Origin: Streptomyces sp. JJ36
GTDB lineage: Bacteria > Actinomycetota > Actinomycetes > Streptomycetales > Streptomycetaceae
Assembly: GCF_021696945.1 (NCBI RefSeq)
Contig: NZ_JACYHE010000017.1
Span: 28,877 to 92,876 of the forward strand
Length of the DNA: 64,000 bases
Direction: 5' to 3'
Shown one piece after another: positions 50,572 to 64,000 of the stretch. The translations under genes and the position numbers were made by a program. Each line of letters opens with the position of its first letter. Position 1 is the stretch's first letter. The notes beneath the pieces are model-generated. The model did no database searches. It was not told the DNA's origin and saw nothing but the letters and a program-made list of their open reading frames with translations.

Positions 50572-50808
50572 TCAGGTGTCGAACTTCATCAGCAGGCCGA
50601 GCACGACGATGATGCCGACCCAGATCAGGCCCACGACGACGGTGATGCGGTCGAGGTTGCGTTCGGCGACGGAGGAGCCGCCGACGGAGGACTGCATGCC
50701 GCCGCCGAACATGTCGGAGAGGCCGCCGCCCTTCCCCTTGTGCATCAGCACGAGCAGCATCAGCAGCAGGCTGAAGACGATGAGGGCGATAGAGAACCCC
50801 ATGACCAC
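50572..50808 (-). CDS. secG: Preprotein translocase subunit SecG
   Basis: A 78-aa protein with two membrane segments (GFSIALIVFSLLLMLLVLMH and VVVGLIWVGIIVVLGLLMKF) joined by the family loop KGKGGGLSDMFGGGMQSSVG. It is a small component of the SecYEG translocation channel. A GTG at 50808 and an ATG at 50802 are both possible starts. The position after tpiA is the usual actinobacterial order. Confidence 0.95.
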   Translation of the reverse strand: MVMGFSIALIVFSLLLMLLVLMHKGKGGGLSDMFGGGMQSSVGGSSVAERNLDRITVVVGLIWVGIIVVLGLLMKFDT

Positions 50809-50909
50809 GGCTGGACCAACTCTCTCGGACGGTGGCGGAACGATGACGGTTGTGCGGGTTGTGCACGAGGGTGGCGAGGACGGACGGTACTACGGATCGT
50901 CCTGCCGGT

Positions 50910-50939
50910 GCGGGGGCCGGGACCGTTCCCGGCCCCCGC
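50910..50939 (-). terminator. Hairpin terminator after tpiA
   Basis: A perfect 13-bp stem (GCGGGGGCCGGGA/TCCCGGCCCCCGC) with a CCGT loop lies about 65 bp after the tpiA stop, in the 196-bp gap before secG. It probably ends the pgk-tpiA transcript. Confidence 0.75.
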
Positions 50940-51004
50940 CAGGGTACGACGAGCGGTCACCCGGCGTCACTCGGCGCCGGAGGGATCACTCCCCGCCGGA
51001 CGGC

Positions 51005-51778
<774 letters not shown>

Positions 51779-51785
51779 GAGTGTG

Positions 51786-52988
51786 TCAGTCCTCCAGTGC
51801 GGCGAGGCCGGGGAGCGTCTTGCCCTCGAGGTACTCGAGGCTGGCGCCGCCACCGGTCGAGATGTGACCGAAAGCGTTCTCGTCGAAACCCAGGGTGCGG
51901 ACGGCGGCGGCGCTGTCCCCGCCGCCGACGACGGTGAAGCCCTTGCTCTCGGCGAGCGTACGGGCGACGGCGCGGGTGCCCTCGGCGTAGTCGGGATGCT
52001 CGAAGACGCCCATCGGGCCGTTCCAGAAGACGGTCTCCGCGTCGGCGACCTTCGAGGCGAAGAGCTCGCAGGTCCGCGGGCCGATGTCCAGGCCCTGCCG
52101 GTCCGCCGGGATGGCGTCGGCGTCCACGACGACGTGCTCGGAGGGGGCCTTGCCCGCCAGGTCGGGGAACTCGGCGGCGGCGCGCACGTCGACCGGCAGC
52201 ACCAGCTCCACGCCCTCCCGCTCGGCCCGCTCCAGGTAGGCCCGGACGGCGGGGATCTGGTCCTCCTGGAGCAGCGAGGAGCCGATCTCGTAGCCCTTGG
52301 CCTTGAGGAAGGTGTAGGCCATGCCGCCGCCGATGAGCAGGCGGTCGGCCTTGCCGAGGAGCTGGTCGATCACGGCCAGCTTGTCGGAGACCTTCGCCCC
52401 GCCCAGGATGACGGCGTACGGCCGCTTCACGTCCTCGGTGAGCTGCCTCAGCACCCCGACCTCGCCGGCGATCAGGCCGCCGGCGGCGTGCGGCAGCCGG
52501 GCGGGGAGGTCGTAGACGGAGGCGTGCTTGCGGTGCACCGCGCCGAAGCCGTCGCCGACGTAGAGGTCGGCGAGGCCGGCCAGCTCGTCGGCGAAGGCGC
52601 CGCGCTCGGCGTCGTCCTTGCTGGTCTCGCCGGCGTTGAAGCGGAGGTTCTCCAGCAGCGTGACCCCGCCGTCGGCCATGGCGCCGACGGTGGCCTTCGC
52701 GCTGTCCCCCACCGTGTCGGCGGCGAAGGCGACCTCCGTGCCGAGGAGCTCGCCGAGCCGACGGGCGACCGGGGCGAGCGAGTACTGCGGGTCCGGGGCG
52801 CCCTTGGGGCGGCCCAGGTGGGAGGCGACGACCACGCGGGCGCCGGCCCCGGCCAGCGTGCGGATCGTCGGGACGGCGGCGCGGATGCGGCCGTCGTCGG
52901 TGATGGTGTCCCCGGCGAGCGGGACGTTGAGGTCGGCGCGGACGAAGACCCGCTGCCCGGCGACCTGGAGATCGTCGATCGTCTTCAT
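51786..52988 (-). CDS. pgk: Phosphoglycerate kinase
   Basis: A 400-aa enzyme producing ATP from 1,3-bisphosphoglycerate. It has [68 protein letters not shown] and the C-terminal nucleotide segment [19 protein letters not shown]. The start at 52988 has a GGAG ribosome-binding site upstream. It lies 108 bp after gap and is translated with tpiA. Confidence 0.97.
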   Translation of the reverse strand: MKTIDDLQVAGQRVFVRADLNVPLAGDTITDDGRIRAAVPTIRTLAGAGARVVVASHLGRPKGAPDPQYSLAPVARRLGELLGTEVAFAADTVGDSAKATVGAMADGGVTLLENLRFNAGETSKDDAERGAFADELAGLADLYVGDGFGAVHRKHASVYDLPARLPHAAGGLIAGEVGVLRQLTEDVKRPYAVILGGAKVSDKLAVIDQLLGKADRLLIGGGMAYTFLKAKGYEIGSSLLQEDQIPAVRAYLERAEREGVELVLPVDVRAAAEFPDLAGKAPSEHVVVDADAIPADRQGLDIGPRTCELFASKVADAETVFWNGPMGVFEHPDYAEGTRAVARTLAESKGFTVVGGGDSAAAVRTLGFDENAFGHISTGGGASLEYLEGKTLPGLAALED

Positions 52989-53096
52989 GGGGTGGACTCC
53001 TTGGATCAGGCCCGGCACGGGCCAGGGCCCGCGGGCGCGTCATCGCGCTCCACGAGCCCTGGCCGTGTCATCTCTCGGCGCTGTGGTCGCGGACGG

Positions 53097-55226
<2,130 letters not shown>

Positions 55227-55236
<10 letters not shown>

Positions 55237-56246
55237 GGGCCGATCCTTCCATGCATCCGAAAAATACGGTCGTACGCGGCTGCCAGCAGCTCCGGATCGT
55301 GCCGGGGCGCGTCCTGTGCCGCGACCCGGGCGAGCTGCACGGTCGCCCCGAGACGCTCCGCGGCCTCCCGGAGACGTGCCTCGTCCGGCACCGCGTCCTC
55401 GTCGGCCAGCACCACGTCGAAGGTGAGTTTAGGGGCGTGTCGCCCCAAAACCTCCACATGACGCTGCGGAGAGAAGCCGTCCGTCTCGCCCGGTTGGGGT
55501 GCGAGGTTGAGCGAGAGGACCCGGCGGGCCCTGGTCTCCTGGAGGGCGTCCCGCAGCTCGGGCACCAGCAGGTGCGGGATGACGGACGAGAACCAGCTCC
55601 CGGGTCCGAGCACCACCCAGTCCGCGTCCAGCACCGCCGCCACCGCCTCCGGGACGGCGGGCGGGTCCGGCGGCACGAGCTTGACCTGCCGGACCTCCCC
55701 CGGGGTGAGCGCCACCGTGGCCTGGCCGCGTACGGTGCTCATCGCCTCCGGGGCCGCCGGGTCGTGGCCGCGCACCCGGGCCTGGAGTTCCAGAGGCACG
55801 GCGGACATGGGCAGCACCCGTCCGTGCGCGCCGAGCAGCCTGCCGACCAGGTCGAGGGCCTGCACGTGGTCGCCGAGCTGCTCCCAGAGCGCGACGATCA
55901 GCAGATTGCCGACGGCGTGGTCGTGCAGGTCGCCGCGGCTGGAGAAGCGGTGCTGGATGACCTCGGCCCAGGTACGGCCCCAGTCGTCGTCCCCGCAGAG
56001 CGCGGCCAGCGCCTTCCGCAGATCGCCCGGGGGCAGCACGCCCAGCTCGTGGCGGAGCCGCCCGCTGGAGCCGCCGTCGTCGGCGACGGTGACCACGGCC
56101 GTGAGATCGCCGGTGATCCGGCGCAGCGCCGTGAGCGAGGCGGACAGGCCGCGGCCGCCGCCGAGGGCGACGACCTTGGGCTGGGTGCCGCGCCGCATGG
56201 CCTGGCCGCCGACGAACCGCCGCAGCCGTATGGTCCTGCGGGGCAT
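55227..56246 (-). CDS. yvcK: YvcK-family UDP-sugar-binding regulator
   Basis: A 339-aa protein of the CofD/YvcK fold: [53 protein letters not shown] and [20 protein letters not shown]. YvcK proteins bind UDP-GlcNAc and influence carbon metabolism and cell-wall synthesis. The ATG overlaps the rapZ stop by one base (TAATG), and its end overlaps whiA. Confidence 0.95.
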
Positions 56247-57247
56247 TACTCGCGTCCCATGTCCCGGTGCACGACCACCGTCTCCACGCCCCCGTCGGAG
56301 AGCCGGCGGGCCAGCCGCTCGGACATGGCGACGGAGCGGTGCTTGCCGCCGGTGCAGCCGACGGCGACGGTGACGTACCGCTTGCCCTCACGGCGGTAGC
56401 CGGCGGCGATGAGCTGGAGCAGCTCGGTGTAGCGGTCGAGGAACTCCTTGGCGCCGGGCTGGTTGAAGACGTAGCCGGAGACCTCTTCGTTGAGGCCGGT
56501 GAAGGGCCGCAGCTCGGGCACCCAGTGCGGGTTGGGCAGGAAGCGGCAGTCCACCACCAGGTCGGCGTCGACGGGCAGGCCGTACTTGTAGCCGAAGGAC
56601 ATCACGGTGGCCCGCAGCTCGGGCTCCTCTTCGCCGGCGAACTGGGCGTCGAGCTTGGCGCGCAGCTCGTGCACGTTGAGGCTGGAGGTGTCGATCACCA
56701 GGTCGGCGTCGCCGCGGAGCTCACGCAGCAGGTCCCGCTCGGCGGCGATGCCGTCCACGATCCGCCCGTCGCCCTGCAGCGGGTGCGGGCGGCGGACCGA
56801 CTCGAAGCGGCGGACCAGGGCGTCGTCGGAGGCCTCCAGGAAGACGACCCGGCGGGTCACCTGCTTGGCGTCCAGGTCGCAGAGGGACTCCTTGAGGTTG
56901 TCGAAGAAGCGCCGTCCGCGCACGTCGACGACGACGGCGATGCGGGCGACGTTGCCCTGCGAGCGGGCGCCGAGGTCGACCATGGTGGGGATCAGCGCCG
57001 GCGGCAGGTTGTCCACCACGAACCAGCCGAGGTCCTCCAGGCACTTCGCCGCCGTGCTCCGGCCGGCCCCGGACATCCCGGAGATGATCACCAGTTCGGG
57101 GATCGTGGTGTCCTCGGCCTCCGCCGCCTTGCCCGTGCTCACCTGTGCTCCGTCTCCGTGCTCACCGTGCGCCGCCTGCTCCGCACGTGCCGTGTCCGCC
57201 GGGCGGTGTCCCCGCCCGGGCCCGTCCTGCTCGTGTGCTCTGTCCAT
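56246..57247 (-). CDS. rapZ: RapZ-family nucleotide-binding protein
   Basis: A 333-aa protein with Walker A ISGMSGAGRSTAAKCLEDLG, WFVVDNLPPALIPTMVDLG, and the C-terminal VAVGCTGGKHRSVAMSERLA. In enterobacteria RapZ controls amino-sugar synthesis through small RNAs. In actinobacteria the role is less clear, but the link to yvcK and whiA is conserved. I chose ATG 57247, which lies 19 bp after the uvrC stop. The first 45 residues are low-complexity, and a GTG near residue 36 (STGKAAEAED) is an alternative start. Confidence 0.94.
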   Translation of the reverse strand: MDRAHEQDGPGRGHRPADTARAEQAAHGEHGDGAQVSTGKAAEAEDTTIPELVIISGMSGAGRSTAAKCLEDLGWFVVDNLPPALIPTMVDLGARSQGNVARIAVVVDVRGRRFFDNLKESLCDLDAKQVTRRVVFLEASDDALVRRFESVRRPHPLQGDGRIVDGIAAERDLLRELRGDADLVIDTSSLNVHELRAKLDAQFAGEEEPELRATVMSFGYKYGLPVDADLVVDCRFLPNPHWVPELRPFTGLNEEVSGYVFNQPGAKEFLDRYTELLQLIAAGYRREGKRYVTVAVGCTGGKHRSVAMSERLARRLSDGGVETVVVHRDMGRE

Positions 57248-57266
57248 GGTGGCCGTCCCCCGGCTC

Positions 57267-59237
57267 TCACCGGTCGTCGTCTTCCACGATCTCACCCGTG
57301 GCGGTGTTGACCGCGGGTCCGGCGGGCGTGGCGCCGGCCAGTGCGGCGGCGACGGTCTCGGCCGTCTTGCGGCCCACCCCGGGCACCTCGCAGAGCTGTT
57401 CGACGGTGGCGGCTCGCAGCCGCTTGACCGAGCCGAAGTGCTTGATCAAAGCCTGTTTCCGGGTCTCGCCGAGGCCGCGCACGTCGTCCAGCGGTCCGGA
57501 GCGGAGCGCCTTGCCGCGCTTACTGCGCTGGTAGCGGATGGCGAAGCGGTGTGCCTCGTCGCGGACCCGCTGGAGGAGGTAGAGCCCTTCACTCGTACGG
57601 GGGAGGACGACGGGGTCGTCCTCGGCGGGCAGCCAGACCTCCTCCAGCCGCTTGGCCAGGCCGCACACGGCGACGTCGTCGACGCCCAGCTCGTCCAGGG
57701 CGCGGCGGGCCGCGGCGACCTGCGGCGGGCCGCCGTCGACGACGAGGAGCTGCGGCGGGTAGGCGAACTTCTTCGGCCGGCCCTCCTCGTCCCGGGTGTG
57801 CGGGCCCTCGTCGGCCTCCGGCCACTCGCCCGTCCGCTGCCGCTCCTGGAGGTAGCGCCGGAAGCGGCGGCTCACGACCTCGTGCATGGCGCGGACGTCG
57901 TCCTGCCCGGCGAACGACCTGATCTGGAAGCGTCGGTACTCGCTCTTGCGGGCGAGGCCGTCCTCGAAGACGACCATGGAGGCCACCACGTCCTCGCCCT
58001 GCAGGTGGGAGACGTCGAAGCACTCGATGCGCAGCGGCGCGGCCTCCAGGTCCAGCGCCTCCGCGATCTCCTCCAGGGCGCGGGAGCGGGTGGTCAGGTC
58101 GGAGGCGCGCTTGGTCTTGTGCAGCGCCAGGGCCTGCTGGGCGTTGCGCCCGACGGTCTCCAGCAGGGCGCGCTTGTCGCCGCGCTGCGGAACGCGCAGG
58201 TCCACCGCGGAACCGCGCCGCCCGGCGAGCCACTGGGCTATCGGCTCGACCGGGTCGGGCACCGCGGGCACCAGGACCTCCCGGGGCACGGCGTCGCCGG
58301 TCTCCTCGCCGTAGAGCTGCTGGAGGGCGTGCTCGACGAGCTCGGCGGTGCCGATCTCCTCCACCTTGTCGGTGACCCAGCCGCGCTGGCCGCGGACCCG
58401 GCCGCCACGCACGTGGAAGATCTGCACGGCCGCCTCCAACTGGTCCTCGGCGACGGCGAGCAGGTCGGCGTCGGTGGCGTCGGTGAGCACCACCGCGTTC
58501 TTCTCCATGGCGCGGCGCAGCGCCTCGATGTCGTCCCGCAGCCGGGCGGCCCGCTCGTACTCCATCTCCTCGGCCGCCTCCCGCATCCGGCGCTCCAGCC
58601 GCTTGAGGTGGGCGCCGGTGCGGCCGGCCATGAAGTCGCAGAACTCCTCGGCGAGCGCCCGGTGGTCCTCGGGGCTGATACGGCCGACGCAGGGCGCCGA
58701 GCACTTGTCGATGTAGCCCAGCAGGCAGGGCCGGCCGACCTGGGCGGAACGCTTGAAGACGCCGGCGGAGCAGGTGCGGACGGGGAAGACGCGCAGCAGC
58801 AGGTCGACGGTCTCGCGGATGGCCCAGGCGTGGGCGTACGGGCCGAAGTAGCGCACGCCCTTCCGCTTGGGGCCGCGCATCACCTGGACGCGGGGGAACT
58901 CCTCGTTCAGGGTGACGGCGAGCGAGGGGTAGCTCTTGTCGTCGCGGTACTTGACGTTGAACCGGGGGTCGTACTCCTTGATCCAGGAGTACTCGAGCTG
59001 GAGCGCCTCCACCTCGGTGGAGACGACCGTCCACTCCACGGAGGCGGCGGTGGTGACCATGGTGCGGGTGCGCGGGTGCAGCCCGGAGAGGTCCTGGAAA
59101 TAGCTGGCCAGCCGCTGCCGCAGGCTCTTCGCCTTCCCGACGTAGATCACCCGGCGGTGCGCGTCACGGAAGCGGTAGACCCCCGGGGAGTCGGGGATCT
59201 CTCCCGGCTTGGGACGGTAGCTGGACGGGTCGGCCAT
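57267..59237 (-). CDS. uvrC: Excinuclease ABC subunit C
   Basis: A 656-aa protein. The N-terminal GIY-YIG nuclease is [20 protein letters not shown] with [15 protein letters not shown] segment ([14 protein letters not shown] region) follows. The RNase H-like second nuclease domain has [20 protein letters not shown] and [16 protein letters not shown], and a helix-hairpin-helix pair ends the protein ([16 protein letters not shown]). It makes both incisions in nucleotide excision repair with UvrA and UvrB. uvrA is encoded in the same window, 1.7 kb away. Confidence 0.97.
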   Translation of the reverse strand: MADPSSYRPKPGEIPDSPGVYRFRDAHRRVIYVGKAKSLRQRLASYFQDLSGLHPRTRTMVTTAASVEWTVVSTEVEALQLEYSWIKEYDPRFNVKYRDDKSYPSLAVTLNEEFPRVQVMRGPKRKGVRYFGPYAHAWAIRETVDLLLRVFPVRTCSAGVFKRSAQVGRPCLLGYIDKCSAPCVGRISPEDHRALAEEFCDFMAGRTGAHLKRLERRMREAAEEMEYERAARLRDDIEALRRAMEKNAVVLTDATDADLLAVAEDQLEAAVQIFHVRGGRVRGQRGWVTDKVEEIGTAELVEHALQQLYGEETGDAVPREVLVPAVPDPVEPIAQWLAGRRGSAVDLRVPQRGDKRALLETVGRNAQQALALHKTKRASDLTTRSRALEEIAEALDLEAAPLRIECFDVSHLQGEDVVASMVVFEDGLARKSEYRRFQIRSFAGQDDVRAMHEVVSRRFRRYLQERQRTGEWPEADEGPHTRDEEGRPKKFAYPPQLLVVDGGPPQVAAARRALDELGVDDVAVCGLAKRLEEVWLPAEDDPVVLPRTSEGLYLLQRVRDEAHRFAIRYQRSKRGKALRSGPLDDVRGLGETRKQALIKHFGSVKRLRAATVEQLCEVPGVGRKTAETVAAALAGATPAGPAVNTATGEIVEDDDR

Positions 59238-59302
59238 GGGCACACCCTACTTCCGCGCGGTGACGGTCCGTGGGGGCCGGTGGGGCCGCCGGTGAGGGCT
59301 GC

Positions 59303-59326
59303 GGGGCGCCGCCGGGGCGGCGCCCC
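59303..59326 (-). terminator. Hairpin terminator after the metallo-hydrolase gene
   Basis: A perfect 11-bp stem (GGGGCGCCGCC/GGCGGCGCCCC) with two bases between the arms begins 6 bp after the stop of the metallo-hydrolase gene and lies ahead of uvrC. Confidence 0.65.
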
Positions 59327-59331
59327 GGCGG

Positions 59332-59988
59332 TCACCAGCCGCGTTCGCGCCACTCCGCCAGGTGCGGGCGTTCGTTGCCGAGTGTGGTGTCGGCGCCGTG
59401 CCCGGGGTAGACCCAGGTCTCGTCCGGGAGCCGGCCGAAGAGCTTGGTCTCCACGTCGTGCAGCAGGCTGCGGAAGTGCTCGGCGTCGCCGAAGGTGTTG
59501 CCGACGCCGCCGGGGAAGAGGCAGTCGCCGGTGAAGAGATGCGGGTGCCCGTGCGGGTCGTCGTAGACCAGGGCGATGGAGCCGGGGGTGTGTCCGGTCA
59601 GGTGGCGGGCGGTCAGCTCGATCCGGCCGAAGGTCACGGTGTCGCCGTCCTCCAGCGGCACGTCGGTGGGCACCGGGATGCCCTCGGCGTCGTACCGGCC
59701 GGCGTAGGTCCGGGCGTCGGTCGCCTGCACGACGGTGTCCAGGGCCTGCCAGTGGTCGCCGTGCCGGTGCGTGGTGACGACGGCGGCGATGCCGTCCTCA
59801 CCGATGAGCCGCAGCAGGGTGTCCGGGTCGTTGGCCGCGTCGATCAGGAGCTGCGTGCCGGTGTCCCGGCAGCGCAGCAGGTAGGCGTTGTTGTCCATCG
59901 GGCCGACCGCGACCTTGGAGATCATCAGGTCGGCGAGCTCGTGCACGTCGGCGGGTCCGCCGACCTTCACCGCTCCGCTGTATGCCAT
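59332..59988 (-). CDS. MBL-fold metallo-hydrolase (glyoxalase II-like)
   Basis: A 218-aa protein with the zinc-binding motif THRHGDHW (H-x-H-x-D-H). Later ligands are in LTGHTPGSIALVYDD, LFTGDCLFPGG and VYPGHGADTTLGNER. The overall pattern resembles hydroxyacylglutathione hydrolases; in this organism a mycothiol thioester would be the likelier substrate. The ATG at 59988 has an AAGGTG ribosome-binding site; a GTG three codons upstream is less likely. It sits 22 bp after the mycothiol-type isomerase gene, supporting a shared thiol-linked role. Confidence 0.9.
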   Translation of the reverse strand: MAYSGAVKVGGPADVHELADLMISKVAVGPMDNNAYLLRCRDTGTQLLIDAANDPDTLLRLIGEDGIAAVVTTHRHGDHWQALDTVVQATDARTYAGRYDAEGIPVPTDVPLEDGDTVTFGRIELTARHLTGHTPGSIALVYDDPHGHPHLFTGDCLFPGGVGNTFGDAEHFRSLLHDVETKLFGRLPDETWVYPGHGADTTLGNERPHLAEWRERGW

Positions 59989-60010
59989 GGCGCTCACCTT
60001 AGGACGCGGG

Positions 60011-60730
60011 TCACAGGGTGGGCAGGACCGGCAGCGGGGCGTCCGCGGACAGGCCGCTGCCGGTGGTGCGGCCGGTGAGCCACCCCATCAGGGCCACCGG
60101 GCTGCCGGTGACGACCACCGGGTCGCCGCCGGGGGCCCCGGTGCGCCAGGTGCGGCCGTCCTCGGCACGCAGCTCGATCCCGCCGGTGAGGTCCGGGTGC
60201 CCGGCGAAGCGCCGGACCATGTTCTCCAGCTCCCGGTCCACGAAGGTGCCGGGCAGATCGTCCAGGGTGTAGCCGATGCCGAGGTCGACGTGGTGCAGGT
60301 CGACCTCGATCCAGCGCCGGAAGGGAAGGGCGGCGGCGGTGTCCCGGACGCCGTTGCGCAGCTCGACGGTGCGCCGCCAGGACTCCTCGCTCTGGGCGGC
60401 GAAGGCGCCGTCGAGGCGGTGTGCGGTGGCGGTCACGTCCTCGAGCTGGGCGGCGAGCGGGCGCGGGGCGCCGGCCTCGATGTCGGCGTCCCGGGCCGCG
60501 GCGCTCGCGTACATGGGCCGGCCGGCCAGCACGTTCACCAGGGCGTCGGCGTTCCGGGCGAGGTGGGCGAGCACGTGGCCGCGGGTCCAGCCGGGGAGCA
60601 GGGAGGGGGCCTCGACGGTGGCGTCGTCCAGCTTCGCCACGGCGGTGAGGAGGCGGTCGGTGGCCTCCCGCAGTAGGTCGGTGTCCCGTGCGGGGTCCCA
60701 TGTCAGGGCGTCCTGAGCAGGCGAGGTCAT
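60011..60730 (-). CDS. Maleylpyruvate isomerase-family, mycothiol-dependent enzyme
   Basis: A 239-aa protein with the DinB-like four-helix N-terminal domain. It shows [40 protein letters not shown] with a metal-ligand histidine, and [20 protein letters not shown] with two more. The C-terminal part is the MDMPI-type domain ([20 protein letters not shown]). The family includes mycothiol-dependent maleylpyruvate isomerase and other mycothiol transferases; the substrate here is unknown. It diverges from uvrA. Confidence 0.9.
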   Translation of the reverse strand: MTSPAQDALTWDPARDTDLLREATDRLLTAVAKLDDATVEAPSLLPGWTRGHVLAHLARNADALVNVLAGRPMYASAAARDADIEAGAPRPLAAQLEDVTATAHRLDGAFAAQSEESWRRTVELRNGVRDTAAALPFRRWIEVDLHHVDLGIGYTLDDLPGTFVDRELENMVRRFAGHPDLTGGIELRAEDGRTWRTGAPGGDPVVVTGSPVALMGWLTGRTTGSGLSADAPLPVLPTL

Positions 60731-60788
60731 GATCCAAACCTATCGGTACGACACCTTCGAGTGAAGGTCTCCGGGAAGACCCGTAAAA

Positions 60789-60804
60789 TCGAATGCCCGT
60801 ACGA
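60789..60804 (+). promoter_or_regulatory. LexA (SOS) box upstream of uvrA
   Basis: TCGAAT-GCCC-GTACGA matches the actinobacterial LexA consensus TCGAAC-N4-GTTCGA at 10 of 12 fixed positions. It lies 106 bp before the uvrA GTG in the divergent promoter region. It overlaps a TACGAT -10-like hexamer (60800-60805), as expected for an operator that blocks the promoter. Confidence 0.65.
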
Positions 60805-60909
60805 TACGCTGCGCTCCCGGGTATCCGCGTCCCATCCGCACGGCGCTGCCCATACCCTGGGCCGTGGGCATTCGCCCTGTCCGTCCACATCCGAAAGGTC
60901 TCTACCGGC

Positions 60910-63900
60910 GTGGCCGACCGTCTCTTCGTCCGTGGCGCTCGCGAGCACAACCTCAAGAACGTCTCCCTCGACCTGCCCCGCGACTCCCTCATCGTCTTCA
61001 CCGGGCTCTCCGGGTCGGGGAAGTCCTCGCTCGCGTTCGACACGATCTTCGCCGAGGGGCAGCGCCGCTATGTCGAGTCGCTGTCCGCCTACGCGCGCCA
61101 GTTCCTGGGGCAGATGGACAAGCCCGATGTGGACTTCATCGAGGGCCTGTCCCCCGCGGTCTCCATCGACCAGAAGTCGACCTCGCGGAATCCCCGTTCG
61201 ACGGTGGGCACGATCACCGAGGTCTACGACTACCTGCGGCTGCTCTTCGCACGCATCGGGAAGCCGCACTGCCCCGAGTGCGGCCGGCCCATCGCCCGGC
61301 AGTCCCCGCAGGCCATCGTGGACAAGGTGCTCGGGCTGGAGCCCGGCAGCCGCTTCCAGGTGCTCTCCCCGCTGGTGCGCGAGCGCAAGGGCGAGTTCGT
61401 CGACCTCTTCAACGATCTCCAGACCAAGGGGTACAGCCGGGCCCGGGTGGACGGGCGCACGGTGCAGCTCTCCGACCCGCCGAAGCTGAAGAAGCAGGAG
61501 AAGCACACCCTCGAGGTGGTCGTGGACCGCCTCACGGTGAAGGAGAGCGCCAAGCGGCGGCTCACGGACTCGGTGGAGACCGCGCTCGGGCTCTCCGGCG
61601 GCATGGTCATCCTGGACTTCGTCGACCTGGACGAGGACGACCCGCAGCGCGAGCGGATGTTCTCCGAGCACCTCTACTGCCCGTACGACGACCTCTCCTT
61701 CGAGGAGCTGGAGCCGCGCTCCTTCTCCTTCAACTCTCCCTTCGGCGCCTGCCCGGACTGCACCGGCATCGGGACCCGGATGGAGGTCGACCCCGAGCTG
61801 ATCGTCCCGGACGAGGACCGCTCGCTGGACGAGGGCGCCATCCACCCCTGGTCGCACGGGCACACCCGGGAGTACTTCGGGCGGATCGTCGGCGGCCTGG
61901 CCGACGCCCTGGGCTTCCGTACGGACATCCCCTGGGCCGGGCTGCCGGCCCGCGCCCGCAAGGCACTGCTGCACGGCCACCGCACCCGGATCGAGGTGCG
62001 CTACCGCAACCGCTACGGGCGCGAGCGGGCCTACACCACGGCCTTCGAGGGCGCCGTGCCGTTCGTGCGGCGGCGGCACCAGGAGGCGGAGACCGACAGC
62101 AGCCGGGAGCGCTTCGAGGGCTACATGCGCGAGGTGCCCTGCCCCACCTGCGACGGGACCCGGCTGAAGCCGATCGTGCTCGCGGTGACGGTGCAGGGCC
62201 GGTCGATCGCGGACGTCTCCGCGATGTCGATCAGCGAGTGCGCGGACTTCCTGCGCGAGCTGACCCTCACCGACCGGGAGAAGACCATCGCCGAGCGGGT
62301 GCTGAAGGAGGTCAACGAACGGCTGCGCTTCCTGGTCGACGTGGGCCTGGACTACCTCTCGCTGAACCGTGCCGCGGGCACCCTCTCCGGCGGCGAGGCA
62401 CAGCGCATCCGGCTCGCCACGCAGATCGGCTCCGGGCTGGTCGGCGTCCTCTACGTGCTGGACGAGCCGTCGATCGGGCTGCACCAGCGGGACAACCACC
62501 GGCTGATCGAGACCCTGGTGCGGCTGCGCGACCTCGGCAACACCCTGATCGTGGTGGAGCACGACGAGGACACCATCACCACCTCGGACTGGGTGGTCGA
62601 CATCGGACCGGGCGCCGGCGAGCACGGCGGCCGGGTGGTGCACAGCGGTCCGCTGGAGAAGCTCCTGGTCAACGAGGAGTCGGTGACCGGCGACTACCTC
62701 GCCGGGCGGAAGGTCATCCCGACCCCGTCCGAGCGCCGCCCCGCGGAGCCGGAGCAGCGGCTGACCGTGCGCGGGGCGCGGGAGAACAACCTGCGGGACA
62801 TCGACGTCGCCTTCCCCCTGGGGGTGCTCACCGCCGTCACCGGCGTGTCCGGCTCCGGCAAGTCGACGCTGGTCAACGACATCCTCTACACCCACCTCGC
62901 CCGCGAGCTGAACGGCGCCAAGACGGTGCCGGGCCGGCACACCCGGGTGGAGGGCGACGACCTGGTCGACAAGGTGGTGCACGTCGACCAGTCCCCCATC
63001 GGCCGTACGCCGCGCTCCAACCCGGCGACCTACACCGGCGTCTTCGACCGCATCCGGAAGCTCTTCGCGGAGACCACCGAGGCCAAGGTGCGCGGCTACC
63101 AGCAGGGCCGCTTCTCCTTCAACGTCAAGGGCGGCCGCTGCGAGAACTGCTCCGGCGACGGCACCATCAAGATCGAGATGAACTTCCTGCCGGACGTGTA
63201 CGTGCCCTGCGAGGTCTGCCACGGCGCCCGCTACAACCGGGAGACCCTGGAGGTGCACTACAAGGGCAAGTCCATCGCCGAGGTGCTGGACATGCCCATC
63301 GAGGAGGCGCTGGACTTCTTCGGCGCGGTGCCCGCCATCGCGCGCCACCTGCGCACCCTGACCGACGTCGGACTGGGGTACGTCCGGCTCGGGCAGCCGG
63401 CGCCGACGCTCTCCGGCGGCGAGGCGCAGCGGGTGAAGCTCGCCAGCGAGCTGCAGAAGCGCAGCACCGGCAGCACGGTGTACGTGCTCGACGAGCCCAC
63501 CACCGGGCTGCACTTCGACGACATCCGCAAGCTGCTGACGGTGCTCTCCGGGCTCGTCGACAAGGGCAACACGGTGATCGTCATCGAGCACAACCTCGAT
63601 GTGATCAAGACCGCCGACTGGATCGTGGACATGGGCCCCGAGGGCGGCAGCGGCGGCGGCCTGGTGATCGCCGAGGGCACCCCGGAGCAGGTGGCCGCGG
63701 TGCCGAGCAGCCACACCGGCAAGTTCCTGCGGGAACTGCTGGGCGACCGGGTGACCGACGCGGACGCCCCCGCGGCCGGGACGGCCGTCTCGGGGCGGCC
63801 CGCGGCGAAGGGAGCCGCGCCGAGCGCGAAGGGCACGAAGGGGACGAAGAGCACCGCGAAGAAGGCGGCCGGCAAGGCGGCGGTCGCGCGCCGGCGCTGA
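60910..63900 (+). CDS. uvrA: Excinuclease ABC subunit A
   Basis: A 996-aa damage-recognition ATPase. The first Walker A is [20 protein letters not shown] near residue 30, the second is [16 protein letters not shown] near residue 640. ABC signatures are [16 protein letters not shown] and [16 protein letters not shown]. Zinc-finger cysteines are in [25 protein letters not shown] and CENCSGDG with [12 protein letters not shown]. It starts at GTG 60910 ([20 protein letters not shown]); the frame extends 39 codons upstream without family character and across the LexA box. The last 40 residues are a Lys/Ala/Gly/Thr tail beyond the usual C-terminus. Confidence 0.97.
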   Translation: MADRLFVRGAREHNLKNVSLDLPRDSLIVFTGLSGSGKSSLAFDTIFAEGQRRYVESLSAYARQFLGQMDKPDVDFIEGLSPAVSIDQKSTSRNPRSTVGTITEVYDYLRLLFARIGKPHCPECGRPIARQSPQAIVDKVLGLEPGSRFQVLSPLVRERKGEFVDLFNDLQTKGYSRARVDGRTVQLSDPPKLKKQEKHTLEVVVDRLTVKESAKRRLTDSVETALGLSGGMVILDFVDLDEDDPQRERMFSEHLYCPYDDLSFEELEPRSFSFNSPFGACPDCTGIGTRMEVDPELIVPDEDRSLDEGAIHPWSHGHTREYFGRIVGGLADALGFRTDIPWAGLPARARKALLHGHRTRIEVRYRNRYGRERAYTTAFEGAVPFVRRRHQEAETDSSRERFEGYMREVPCPTCDGTRLKPIVLAVTVQGRSIADVSAMSISECADFLRELTLTDREKTIAERVLKEVNERLRFLVDVGLDYLSLNRAAGTLSGGEAQRIRLATQIGSGLVGVLYVLDEPSIGLHQRDNHRLIETLVRLRDLGNTLIVVEHDEDTITTSDWVVDIGPGAGEHGGRVVHSGPLEKLLVNEESVTGDYLAGRKVIPTPSERRPAEPEQRLTVRGARENNLRDIDVAFPLGVLTAVTGVSGSGKSTLVNDILYTHLARELNGAKTVPGRHTRVEGDDLVDKVVHVDQSPIGRTPRSNPATYTGVFDRIRKLFAETTEAKVRGYQQGRFSFNVKGGRCENCSGDGTIKIEMNFLPDVYVPCEVCHGARYNRETLEVHYKGKSIAEVLDMPIEEALDFFGAVPAIARHLRTLTDVGLGYVRLGQPAPTLSGGEAQRVKLASELQKRSTGSTVYVLDEPTTGLHFDDIRKLLTVLSGLVDKGNTVIVIEHNLDVIKTADWIVDMGPEGGSGGGLVIAEGTPEQVAAVPSSHTGKFLRELLGDRVTDADAPAAGTAVSGRPAAKGAAPSAKGTKGTKSTAKKAAGKAAVARRR

Positions 63901-64000
63901 CCACCGGCCGTCGCCGCCGGCGGGCCGCCGTGACCCGGCGGCCACGGCGCGCGTGACGGTGCGGCCCCGAGCAGGGGGCACCGGCGCCGCCGGTCCGCCG
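63901..64000. other. Intergenic DNA at the right edge
   Basis: The last 100 bases after uvrA show no gene or clear hairpin beyond general GC-richness. Confidence 0.5.

Noticed and set aside
60793..60909. Longer UvrA start
   Set aside because: The extra 39 residues are not UvrA-like and would place the start inside the LexA box; GTG 60910 gives the family N-terminus.

Overview
The window is very GC-rich DNA with codon usage, dense gene packing and gene content typical of Streptomyces or a close relative. Markers include whiA, the yvcK-rapZ-uvrC block, an actinobacterial suf operon, opcA beside zwf, a mycothiol-type maleylpyruvate isomerase, TerD and EI24 proteins, and many GTG or TTG starts. 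No rRNA, tRNA, CRISPR array or insertion sequence was recognised. All calls come from reading the translations; no database search was run.

Layout. 1-6.6 kb: a TetR/PPOX operon divergent from an EamA exporter, a two-domain TerD protein, a Tat-exported PhoX phosphatase with a possible PHO box, and an acidic unknown protein. 6.7-10.9 kb: a tightly coupled five-gene minus-strand operon (a 62-aa peptide, an unknown protein, two paralogous unknown proteins, a serine hydrolase). It has no function I can name and is the best candidate for an undescribed system. 11.2-17.8 kb: a secreted nuclease, an EI24 membrane protein, dapD, an ECF sigma factor with its membrane partner, and an SMR exporter with its TetR regulator. 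17.8-24.6 kb: the complete suf operon sufR-B-D-Rieske-C-S-U-T. 24.8-29.5 kb: an ABC exporter and heme A/heme O synthases. 29.9-36.6 kb: the tkt-tal-zwf-opcA-pgl pentose phosphate operon.

36.6-48.2 kb is an accessory segment between pgl and pgi. It holds small stress or housekeeping genes, a scar joining two broken regulator genes, an AT-richer type VII secretion-like effector and lipoprotein module, and a compact lasso peptide cluster. The lasso precursor core, FLQKNGNDRLLLSKN, closely resembles citrulassin A. Synteny resumes at 48.3-60.7 kb: pgi, rbpA-like, secG, tpiA, pgk, gap, whiA, yvcK, rapZ, uvrC, a metallo-hydrolase and a mycothiol-type isomerase. uvrA lies divergently at the end with a LexA-type box.

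Together the backbone genes cover Fe-S assembly, heme for the terminal oxidase, NADPH supply, lower glycolysis, development control and excision repair. Novelty is concentrated in the 6.7-10.9 kb operon, the 41-44.6 kb effector-like module and the 45-48 kb lasso cluster.
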